A stretch of 64,000 nt of DNA, from the NCBI GenBank assembly GCA_034509425.1, contig JAVTVJ010000041.1, forward strand, positions 953,001 through 1,017,000, read 5' to 3'. The notes under the pieces are model-generated. The model had not been told where the DNA came from. It did no database searches and saw only the letters and a list, made by a program, of their open reading frames with translations. The stretch is from Eopsaltria australis. Lineage: Eukaryota > Chordata > Aves > Passeriformes > Petroicidae. A program made the position numbers and the translations under genes. This document shows, piece after piece, positions 27,801-35,224 of the stretch. Position 1 is the stretch's first letter; each line of letters begins with the position of its first letter.

Positions 27801-30800
27801 TAACCAGTCAGCCTCAAAAAAATGAAAACTTTCAGTGTCAGTCCCTGAAATCTGTTCTCAGAATTAGTAGTTCAGCTTCAAGACACGGTTAAGTTTGGCT
27901 AATATTTAAACAAGATTTACTGCTTTTCAATGACTGTATTTTACCAGAGAGGACAGATCACAGTTTTTAGAGCAATTAGTTGAGGAACAGATAGTGTCTC
28001 CCAGAGAGAAGTTAATTGATAATGATTTCTTAAAAAGAAATCTCATTCTGCTAGCATGCCACCAGAGACAACAATGCTGTGTCTCAGAAGATTGGCAATG
28101 TCCAAGCAGATGAAAATGTTTAGGATATCTTTAAGGAATCTCAGCTTTTCCTTAGGCAAATCCACTTTGTTAATGTTTCTGAAAGAATAAGAGATGTGGT
28201 TGGCTTCATAGGAGAGCTATACTTTGATTACTGGTTACAAACAATTATCCTGTGTGTGAGTGGCCGTGGGGTAACGTGGCTGCTGACAATGTGTGGGTTT
28301 ATTGTTTTCCTTCAGGACTGGTACCATCAATCCTACGACTGTGTCTGTGTCATGTTTGCATCAGTACCTGATTTTAAGGTGTTTTACACTGAATGTGATG
28401 TCAATAAAGAAGGCCTGGAATGTTTGCGGCTGTTAAATGAAATCATTGCTGATTTTGATGAGGTAATTAAGCTTCTGTTAAAAATGCACTGGATTGCATA
28501 TTTACTGCAAAATAAGTGTTTCACTAGATCTGTTAGCATTAGAGGGGGAAAAACCATTTCTATGCTGAACTAATATTCTGACTTCAGCCTTGCAATCTTG
28601 AAAGATATATTCCCATCTGGTTGGGATTTTCAAGTCCATCATCTAATCCATTAAAAGTATGGTTTTAAAGTCCTGAATTTAAGGACTTTATTTCAGTACT
28701 TCGGTGCTTTCATTTCTCCTGTGAGTGGGTAGAGCAAAACTGTGAAACTAACCCTCAGTATTTTATCTAATCTTTATGTGAGTCATAGTATTGCTAGAGA
28801 TGTTTAATGCTTTTGGTAGACAGTATAAGATTTCTTGTTAAATACTACACTGAAATATGCTATTAAAGTCTCGGGTTTTTGTTTACTTTCTATTCAAACA
28901 GCTCTTGTTAAAACCTAAATTTAGTGGTGTTGAGAAAATAAAAACAATTGGAAGCACTTACATGGCAGCAGCTGGTCTCAGTGTTACACCAGGTCAGGAG
29001 AACAACCAGGTACGTTGGCTCTGAATCTGCCTTCAGTATTCTGTGGTGCACAGGTATGCTCAAAGTAACAAAAAGTAATGTGATACAAAAAAGTAAATCA
29101 CGACGGGTGACTCCCTGAAATGTGGAAAAAGATGACAAAAGTGAATTGTCTCCTGCTGAATTCACTATTTATCTCCCAGTTACGTTTTATTTCTGAATTA
29201 AGGTATTAAGTCTGTAATCCCAGCATACTTTTTACCTCTTTCATCTTTGATTCCAGTAGTTTAACATTCTTAGGTGCATTACAGAAGGGCTCTAATAATA
29301 GAGGAATCAGAGAACAGGAGCCAAAGAAAAGGCCTTCTCAGAACTGGACAGTAGGCTTTTTGTGACACCTGAGAACTGGCACAGAAAGAGAATCCTCAAG
29401 TGCCACATTAGGTCTGAAACTGCTACGCAGAAGAATTAACACCAATTTCTCTGGCTCATTTTCAGTATAGCAGGTTTGTGTATGACATTAAGATATATAT
29501 AATATACCCAAATAATGTAAATGATAATATACCCAAAATATGTAAAATTAAAGCTGAAACCCTAAAGAACAGACATTAATTTGTTATAAAATTTAATCAT
29601 ATCAAACGTGTTGCCTCATAGCCATCCCAGCTGAATTTAATGGAGTTTTGAAATTCTGCAGTTCTGCAGGTACAAGGATGAGTGGCCTCGCCTTTATAAA
29701 CACTCTAGTCCCTTCTAGTATTGCTTTGGAATTGCAGCCTGCCACAGCCTTCTGTGTTGTAATCTGGTCATTAATATGTGTTCTGACTTGCACAGGATAG
29801 GGAAAGGCAACATGCTCACATTGGGATTATGGTGGAGTATGGGATTGCCCTGATGAGTAAACTGGATGGCATCAACCGACATTCCTTTAACAATTTCCGC
29901 CTACGCGTTGGTGAGTTCTGCTTGTGGGGAACGTGAACTCCACAGCTCACACAAGGGAGAAATGAGGTGGGATGGTGTAGGTCCAAGTGCTGCATAGCCA
30001 AAGGCAGTGTTGTTTGGTCAGCTTTCCAGATAGCTCCTCCATGGATGGGCTTTCTCTCATCACATGAGGGAGCAGTAGGAAGAGTGCAGCTGGATGAATT
30101 TGGAGGAAATGAAAGATACAGATGAAGAGTGAACTACCCTGTTAGTGACTGATTACTAAAGACAGTATTGCCATTACAATGTTCATTTCTATATATTAAA
30201 ATAGAAGAGGAAGAATTCTGCTTTGTGCCCTAGACTTCCCATTTCACAATGAGTGAGTCACTTCACATCTCCTGAGCCTCAGTACAAATATTTATAGAAC
30301 AGTACTAATACTGATTGCTAGAGAGGTGTTGCAGAATTACGTTTTGGGATGTTTAATGCCCTGAAGCTACAGCTAACAATGAAGCTGGAAGTCACATCAT
30401 TTTCTAGCTCAGTAATGACACCTGCTTGTGTTCCTCAGGGATCAACCATGGCCCGGTGATCGCCGGTGTGATCGGGGCCCGGAAGCCTCAGTACGACATT
30501 TGGGGCAACACTGTCAATGTCGCGAGCCGAATGGAGAGCACGGGGGAGCTTGGCAAGATCCAGGTAAACCTGGGAGCCTTGCAAAGTCCAAGGCATCATT
30601 TCTAATTGGTTGTGGAATTTTGCTTTAATGTGAATAATTGGAAGAATTTTGTAAGATTTTCTCATTCTTTTCACACAAAGGTCACAGAAGAAACAAGCAA
30701 AATACTACAGGAGCTGGGATACTCCTGTGAATGTAGGGGATTCATTAATGTCAAAGGCAAGGGAGAACTGAGGACTTACTTTGTTTGCACTGAGACAGCC

Positions 30801-30827
30801 AAATTTCAAGGCATGGGACTGAACTGA
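691..30827 (+). CDS. ADCY7: Adenylyl cyclase type 7 (26 coding exons, complete)
   Basis: This is a membrane enzyme that converts ATP to cAMP. Known family biology: type 7 belongs to the AC2/AC4/AC7 group, is stimulated by Gs-alpha and by G beta-gamma, and is prominent in immune cells. The exons encode a short cytosolic N-terminus, six membrane segments (about residues 33-185), catalytic domain C1a (about 265-450), a variable C1b linker, six more membrane segments (about 588-795) and C2a (about 845-1059). Visible key residues are the two metal-binding aspartates in ADIVGF (D286) and LGDCYYC (D330) of C1a. In C2a they are the ATP-site lysine in KIKTIG (about K909) and D989, N996 and R1000 in [14 protein letters not shown]. 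Without the doubtful exon 18 the frame is 1059 codons plus stop, against about 1080 residues in human. Every junction except that exon keeps phase. The ATG has A at -3. Introns contain only the repeats listed separately. The ending FQGMGLN is typical of the family. Confidence 0.96.
2118..2324 (+). CDS. ADCY7: ADCY7 exon 2, residues 58-126
   Basis: It opens [12 protein letters not shown] after a TTTGCAG acceptor and encodes transmembrane segments 2 and 3, ending YQLWEQ. The donor lies at the start of a short GT repeat (CAG|GTGTGT), so the exact donor could slide by 2 bp steps, but only this one keeps phase 0. Confidence 0.95.
2324..2341 (+). repeat. GT microsatellite at ADCY7 exon 2 donor
   Basis: About eight GT units begin at the splice donor itself, so length changes would touch the intron start. 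Confidence 0.85.
4354..4518 (+). CDS. ADCY7: ADCY7 exon 3, residues 127-181
   Basis: [23 protein letters not shown] closely follows the family sequence and covers membrane segments 4 and 5. The acceptor is CCAAAG, the donor CAG|GTAAGG, and the phase is 0 on both sides. Confidence 0.95.
5304..5453 (+). CDS. ADCY7: ADCY7 exon 4, residues 182-231
   Basis: [20 protein letters not shown] is the sixth membrane segment and the turn into the cytosol. It is followed by the helical linker to C1a (KLKIEKRQQ). The donor is CAA|GTGAGT. Confidence 0.95.
7734..7882 (+). CDS. ADCY7: ADCY7 exon 5, residues 232-281
   Basis: [17 protein letters not shown] is followed by [14 protein letters not shown], the entry to catalytic domain C1a. 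The exon ends in phase 2 (AG) and the serine codon is completed by exon 6. Confidence 0.95.
8187..8298 (+). CDS. ADCY7: ADCY7 exon 6, residues 281-318
   Basis: It encodes [16 protein letters not shown], which carries the first metal-binding aspartate (D286), and [13 protein letters not shown]. The donor is AAG|GTAGGT. Confidence 0.96.
10597..10724 (+). CDS. ADCY7: ADCY7 exon 7, residues 319-361
   Basis: [20 protein letters not shown] contains the second metal-binding aspartate (D330). The exon ends in phase 2 (AA|GTAAGT) inside a lysine codon. Confidence 0.96.
10940..11098 (+). CDS. ADCY7: ADCY7 exon 8, residues 361-414
   Basis: It encodes [20 protein letters not shown] and [19 protein letters not shown] of C1a. 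Third codon positions are almost all G or C, unlike the AT-rich neighbouring exons. The donor GG|GTGAGC lies 22 bp before a 10-bp minisatellite. Confidence 0.96.
11121..11180 (+). repeat. 10-bp minisatellite, six units
   Basis: Six head-to-tail decamers of the form TGTGTCRCTG follow each other. The second base of the CR pair alternates G/A in the first four units, and the last unit ends CCG. The array lies in ADCY7 intron 8, directly after the exon 8 donor. Confidence 0.93.
14543..14675 (+). CDS. ADCY7: ADCY7 exon 9, residues 414-458
   Basis: It encodes [19 protein letters not shown] and [11 protein letters not shown], the end of C1a. The acceptor is TTTCTCAG and the donor AGG|GTATGT. Confidence 0.95.
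15969..16154 (+). CDS. ADCY7: ADCY7 exon 10, residues 459-520 (C1b)
   Basis: A poorly conserved start is followed by [20 protein letters not shown] and [13 protein letters not shown], a stretch typical of the AC2/4/7 group C1b region. The second half is very GC-rich. The donor is AAG|GTGAGG, phase 0. Confidence 0.95.
17375..17389 (+). repeat. TA microsatellite
   Basis: About seven TA units followed by a T run, in ADCY7 intron 10. Confidence 0.8.
17501..17544 (+). CDS. ADCY7: ADCY7 exon 11, 44-bp microexon in C1b
   Basis: The 44 bp enter in phase 0 and leave in phase 2, exactly what is needed to join exon 10 to exon 12. The encoded end TSDR joins NSSQKGR of exon 12 and resembles the human TPDR-SMSPKGR stretch. 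The acceptor is a good TTTTATTCAG. The donor AG|GTTTGT is weak. Confidence 0.8.
18087..18167 (+). CDS. ADCY7: ADCY7 exon 12, residues 535-562
   Basis: The only open frame joining both neighbours gives [19 protein letters not shown] and IEGLSST, matching the end of C1b in type 7 cyclases. Phase is 2 in and 2 out. Confidence 0.92.
19061..19133 (+). CDS. ADCY7: ADCY7 exon 13, residues 562-586
   Basis: It encodes [16 protein letters not shown] and EPGLEKE, the segment just before the second membrane bundle. The acceptor CTGGCTGCAG is strong. The donor GAG|GTTGGT is weak but is the one that keeps phase. Confidence 0.9.
19936..20033 (+). CDS. ADCY7: ADCY7 exon 14, residues 587-619
   Basis: [13 protein letters not shown] leads into membrane segment 7 ([18 protein letters not shown]). 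The exon ends in phase 2 with a GTAAGT donor. Confidence 0.94.
20669..20753 (+). CDS. ADCY7: ADCY7 exon 15, residues 619-647
   Basis: [20 protein letters not shown] is membrane segment 8, and the exon ends CFAEKCL. The acceptor is TGTTTAG and the donor CTG|GTAAGT. Confidence 0.94.
22278..22415 (+). CDS. ADCY7: ADCY7 exon 16, residues 648-693
   Basis: [20 protein letters not shown] is followed by membrane segment 9 ([17 protein letters not shown]). The donor is TTG|GTAAGT, phase 0. Confidence 0.94.
23542..23604 (+). CDS. ADCY7: ADCY7 exon 17, residues 694-714 (extracellular loop)
   Basis: [20 protein letters not shown] carries an N-glycosylation sequon (NFT), in the place where human ADCY7 has NET. 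The acceptor TCAAG is modest and the donor AAT|GTGAGT strong. Phase is 0 on both sides. Confidence 0.85.
23665..23730 (-). repeat. CR1-type LINE fragment (3' end)
   Basis: It contains the avian CR1 3'-end motif in reverse orientation: an AGAATAACAGAACA-like start, then TTGGAAGGGACC, then GATCATC and CCAACTCC. It is short and diverged, in ADCY7 intron 17. Confidence 0.7.
24258..24295 (+). other. ADCY7: Probable ADCY7 exon 18, phase-incompatible as read
   Basis: An AAATCAG acceptor and a consensus GTAAGT donor flank 38 bp that read [12 protein letters not shown] in the frame of exon 17. With exon 17 this gives 33 loop residues, the same as I count in human. But 38 bp leaves phase 2, while exon 19 must be entered in phase 0. 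The frame that would join exon 19 has a TGA in this exon. It may hold a 1-bp deletion or assembly error, or be a skipped pseudo-exon. Skipping it leaves the CDS open. Confidence 0.5.
25534..25691 (+). CDS. ADCY7: ADCY7 exon 19, residues 715-767
   Basis: [20 protein letters not shown] and the following hydrophobic run are membrane segments 10 and 11. The exon ends in a short loop with a second sequon (NST). Only entry in phase 0 avoids stops. Confidence 0.94.
26848..26929 (+). CDS. ADCY7: ADCY7 exon 20, residues 767-794
   Basis: [19 protein letters not shown] is the last membrane segment (12). The acceptor is TTATTTTCAG and the donor CAG|GTATGT. Confidence 0.95.
27496..27651 (+). CDS. ADCY7: ADCY7 exon 21, residues 795-846
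   Basis: It encodes [20 protein letters not shown] and [19 protein letters not shown], the helical linker and start of C2a. The donor GAG|GTGTGT keeps phase 0. Confidence 0.96.
28316..28462 (+). CDS. ADCY7: ADCY7 exon 22, residues 847-895
   Basis: It encodes [20 protein letters not shown] and [15 protein letters not shown], the first part of C2a and nearly invariant in the family. The donor is GAG|GTAATT. Confidence 0.97.
28902..29009 (+). CDS. ADCY7: ADCY7 exon 23, residues 896-931
   Basis: [20 protein letters not shown] holds the ATP-site lysine (about K909), followed by MAAAGLSV. The donor is CAG|GTACGT. Confidence 0.97.
29796..29910 (+). CDS. ADCY7: ADCY7 exon 24, residues 932-970
   Basis: [20 protein letters not shown] and [17 protein letters not shown] belong to C2a. 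The exon ends in phase 1 within a glycine codon, with donor G|GTGAGT. Confidence 0.97.
30439..30563 (+). CDS. ADCY7: ADCY7 exon 25, residues 970-1011
   Basis: [20 protein letters not shown] is followed by [13 protein letters not shown]. This supplies D989 (adenine recognition), N996 and R1000 (catalysis). It is GC-rich, like exon 8, its counterpart in C1a. Confidence 0.97.
30681..30827 (+). CDS. ADCY7: ADCY7 exon 26, residues 1012-1059 and stop
   Basis: [20 protein letters not shown], then [13 protein letters not shown], then the ADCY7-specific ending FQGMGLN and TGA. Confidence 0.97.
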   Translation, partial: VTEETSKILQELGYSCECRGFINVKGKGELRTYFVCTETAKFQGMGLN

Positions 30828-33475
30828 GGCTACAATGAAGTTAAAATAGACTTAGATCTGCCTCCCTTCTGTGAAGACATAGAATTTCCCTCCTTATGTG
30901 AAGGACTTTATTTTAAAAACACATATACACTGTTCCTATCTCTTCTACATCTCAAGATAAGGGATTTTTTTTTTAATAAAGAAGAATTCTGAGAAGTTCC
31001 TACAGGATACACAACCGTCAGTCTGAAAAAGACTACTTTTTCCTGAAGCAATTTGAAGATTTACCTGGAATTGCCATGAAGCATTTTCAGTTAGTCGCTT
31101 TCCTTACCTGCACTGGGAGTCTCAACAGCTCCGGAGACAACAGGTGTGGATGCACTGTAGAACTCATTACCATGCTAGAACATTCCATTGCCTGCTTGAC
31201 ACTCACCTGCTTACAGTATTGTGTTTGTCCTGAGGTGCAGTGATACTGAGGGCACTGTGTATCCTGCTTTTAATGCTGAACAGACTTCACAGCAGAAGAC
31301 AGATGAATAATGGGAAGAGGAATGCAAGGAAACTCAAGTGTATCACACGATAACTGTGCTGAGCTCTTTTGGGAAAAAAACCTGAATTGCACAGTATGGG
31401 GTCACTTCACCACCCTCACCTCCTCCACAGCAGTACCTTGTGTTATGCAGATGTTTTCATGACTAAGAGCTGTTCAGAAATAACTTCCATCTAGTTCAGC
31501 ATGTTTACATTATATTACGTGTTCTCCTTTGTATTTCTCTGTAATTAGTATCTGCATGTGCATTTTGTTCAGTCATGGTAAGTCTTCAATTTTTTACTTT
31601 TAAATTTCAAAAAATACATGTGATGGTGAGGAGCATGGGGGACAGGCTCTGACAGCAGCTGCTGTTGCTGATCCCAGCAGGAATTCTGATTCTGTGCTGT
31701 TTTCTTGAGGGCACTTAGGGAAGAAAAAAATAATCTGTTCTGAATTGCTGGAAAGCTGAAGAACAGAATTACTAAACTAGTATTAGAAACAGTAGCAGAT
31801 ACTGTATAAACAGACTGTGTCTGTGGTGTTTTTTTTTTTCTGTTCTTATTTCTACAGTTTGACTAGTCACTGGCTGGTTTCTGTGCCTTTCAAAGGCAAT
31901 GCAGTTTTTTTCATAAACTTGTTTCGAAGGTAACAAAAGGACATATGGAAAAAACGTATTCATAATGGAAATGTTTCAGCAGAGCCTCAATACTGGAAGT
32001 ATAAGTAGAGCATTTGTAAGATTGTTGTGGACTTCGTGTAAATTAGTTTAGTTTGTAGGGTTTCTAAGCTGTTAGTGGCTTTTGCTGATATCTACACTGG
32101 CATTTTTACTTACTGCAATCCCTTAATGTGTTTTCTGTTGGTGGAGATGACAGTGGTTTGTAAGGTAACATCTTGTGCCCAGTTATATCCATTACTAAGG
32201 ATGGATTCCCCTTTTCCCCATACACCACACGTTAGGGCTGGACAGCACAGTGAGTACAGCACCTGTTAGGCTGAGCCTTACTCCTCTACAAACACAGCAG
32301 CATTTCCTAATGCTTTTGTGTTTAGTACCAACCTATCCTGGACAAGTGTTTAAGCAGTCCTGTGCATCACTGCTGCCTTCTAATTACTGTGTAATTTCTT
32401 TAGAAGATGAAGTGACTATGTTTCAAGACAGGAACAAACCTAAATATTGTCCAACTGTGGATTAAAAATCGTGCTTGCAGCCTTTGTCAATTTTGTAGAT
32501 CAAATCTATGTGTGTAGTAGGTCTCCAACAGAAAACAACATTGCAAGAAAATGTAAGAAAACCTGAATTTGAGGTTGTCTAGTTCACACATGAGCTCTGC
32601 TAAAGAAGGAAGTGTCATACTCACTTGTGTTAGTCCAAGTCAGTGCTGTAGTTGAATAAACCTTCAAACGGCTTTTGCTACTCTGATATGTTGTATATTT
32701 GTAGTTACAGGTGCTCAGCAAGCATTTGTTGAGATATTTATTGTTTTACAGAACCCTGCATGTGTCAAAGGCTCCTTTCAGCAGTCTTTGATGTCATGTT
32801 AGGTAAAGTGACCGTTTGTTTTATGAATCTATTTTGAAAAGTGCGTTATGCCTATAAATAGAGCTGGCTCTGAAGTGCTCCTGTTCACAGAACTAGTAAT
32901 CTGTAGATGTAAGTTATCTATGAAAGAACATTTGCTGTCTGTAATGGCATTTTGAAATGCTTTTGTTTACATGATGTTGCCTGTCAGGCTGGTAACTTGT
33001 TTGGGTGTAACTTCAGCTCAACCTCATTTGCAGAAGTGACAGGAAGAGCTGCAGCTTCCAAAGGGGAAGGAGTTGAGTTTGGTTGCAGGTTTAAAAAGAC
33101 TGCTCAGTTGGTGTGCTGTGCACAGCCTTCTTGCAGAAGTTAGAAACTGTGTAATGAAAACGAGGATGACTAATTTCTCACCAGAACTGGAACTGTATGA
33201 GAGCTATATTCAACCACAGAAGAAGTTCAATTTAACAAGCAACTGTATTGAAGTAATTGTTTTCAGCAATCCTTCTGAGAGTGAACTGTGAAACTTAACA
33301 TTGAGGAAACAATCTTGGTAGAAAAATCTTCCTTGCAGCATTATTTTTTTTTTCTTAAATGGAAAAAATGCACTGTATCTAATTTGAAGAACTAATAACA
33401 TCTGGAACTAGGAATGTTTTAAAGAACAAACTTTTGTTTTTACTATGAAATAAAAACTTCTTGAAACATGTCTGG
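30828..33475 (+). other. ADCY7: ADCY7 3' untranslated region
   Basis: No coding potential is seen after the stop. A canonical AATAAA at 33449-33454 is followed by a GT-rich stretch, and the 2.6-kb length fits the long 3' UTRs of this gene. An earlier AATAAA at 30975-30980 could give a short alternative form. The 3' end is inferred from the signal, not from transcripts. Confidence 0.65.
33449..33454 (+). terminator. ADCY7: Polyadenylation signal AATAAA (ADCY7)
   Basis: A canonical hexamer lies about 20 bp before TGTCTGGTTTTG, a GT-rich downstream element. It is the last good + strand signal before the BRD7 3' end. Confidence 0.65.
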
Positions 33476-34704
33476 TTTTGCAATTATTTTGAGGGAGATA
33501 CCCAGGAAAAGGAGGCATATTTTTTTATAGTGCTGCAGAGTTAATGGGACTGTTTTTACTCATAACTTGAACTTGGTATTTATCTTTTTTAAAAATGTTC
33601 CCAGTAGAAAATGCTTAAAGTGACATCCACGTGTTCAACAGCTGATGAGAAATGTCAACACTTCTGGCATTGGCACCCACCTCTTGCACCATCTAAAGGT
33701 GAGTGATGGCAATGAGATGCTGAAAGGAGCCAGTAAGGATTTGGCTAGCATAGTTGCATCTTGTCTTTTTCTTGTAGAATGAAAATGATTTATATAGTAA
33801 TGGAAAAATTCATTCCCTGGAGTAATAATTCAGCTGCTATTACCTAGAACTGAAAAAATTCCACTGGTGACTATTAACTCTTCTGGGACAATTGAAACTA
33901 CTGGAGAAAAACCCAGGCTGACAGTTAAAAATTTTGCAATATATTTTAGTAATTGTGAAAGTTTAGTAACAAATGTGTCTGCAGCATTTTTAGAGAGGAA
34001 GGAAGGGGAGGAAGGAAGCAAGGATGATGTTGGCCGTAAGACTGAGGGGAGAGGGTGGAATTCACAATGCTGTTTGGCCTGTAAGTTACCTCTCAGTTCA
34101 GTTCCCTGCCACTGCACACATCAGGGATGGCTGGAACCCTACAGCTCATTCGCCTTGAGCTCAGGGTTCCACTGGAATTACAGATTAAAGAAAAGCAACA
34201 TTAAATACAATTAAGGATGCCTGTGGTAGAAGCCACGTGCAGCACTGTGCGATGGTGTGAGTCAGTGAGGAGCACAGGGAAAAGCCTACTTGGGTGAGCC
34301 ACTGGCTGCACCTGTACCCCTGCAATGCTTGAGTTCTCTGCCTGAGAGCTGTGCTGTTGGTCTGCAGCTTTGGCAACTGCCTTTTAATGTGAGGAGGCTT
34401 CAAGAAGTGTGCTCCTTTCTGATAAGCAAGCCTAGAATCATCATCCACAGTGTCTGCTTAATGCCTCTGCATAATATGAAGAACTGTCTGCCTGAGTGCC
34501 TCAGAGATGACTGTACTACATCCCTGAGGTGCTTTTACTTGCTGACAGCAGGTGGGCTCTTTAGTCTCACTTCTGGTCACGGGTCTGAGCTTGCCCTCCA
34601 GTTTTAGGATACTTTAAGCACACAGCAAGGTTTCTCAAAGAGGAGATTCATTCACATTCAAAGTCTCACAAAGCTGAGCTTTTGTTAATTCATCACACTG
34701 CATC
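33476..34704. other. Spacer between convergent ADCY7 and BRD7 3' ends
   Basis: About 1.2 kb without a recognisable gene or repeat. ORFs on both strands (for example 33867-34214 + and 34185-34448 -) show no family motif. Confidence 0.6.
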
Positions 34705-35159
34705 AGTTTTATATAAAAAGTTTATTTCTCTTCCTCATGTTCATGAGAGTTGCACAGTAATTTTAAAAAGGGGAAGTTGCATGTTCAGACACTAATGATG
34801 TTTGCACTAACCAGACTCACAGACAAGTCTATACATTGCTTCTAGAAACTTTTGGTTGAGTCCCTGCACCAGATATAGGCACATTTTCATTATGCTTTGA
34901 CTTTTCCAGATACTTTGTAATCTAGGAAAACTTAAATGTGGCAGAGGAGTTTAAAAATAATACAGAATGCAAAAGAATAATTTAGTGCATTTACGTAGCA
35001 GAAGTAACTAATACAAACCCTTCAAAAGCCATCAGTTCCAAAATTTAATAAACAAAAGTAATTTAACACACAATATACACGCATGGTGAATGCACCTGAA
35101 GGACATTTACCTGGTTCTTAAACAGAATCAAACAAACAGCTGTAAACTGAACAGAATCT
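34705..35159 (-). other. BRD7: BRD7 3' untranslated region
   Basis: It runs from the BRD7 stop (35160-35162) to a minus-strand AATAAA at 34721-34726. A weaker ATTAAA (reverse of 35044-35049) could serve a shorter form. Confidence 0.65.
34721..34726 (-). terminator. BRD7: Polyadenylation signal AATAAA (BRD7)
   Basis: TTTATT on the + strand is AATAAA on the BRD7 strand, about 435 bp after the stop codon. It is the first canonical hexamer in that direction. Confidence 0.65.
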
Positions 35160-35224
35160 TCAGCCTGTAACTGCACCACACTCGTTTTCAGGGACAGTGA
35201 TGGTCTTTTTAGGCTCTTCAAAGT
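35160..35224 (-). CDS. BRD7: BRD7 exon 17 (last), residues 633-653 and stop
   Basis: A TTTCAG acceptor leads to DFEEPKKTITVPENECGAV and a TGA. EEPKKT is shared with the human C-terminus. It is too short to stand out as an ORF and was found by phase and similarity. Confidence 0.93.
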
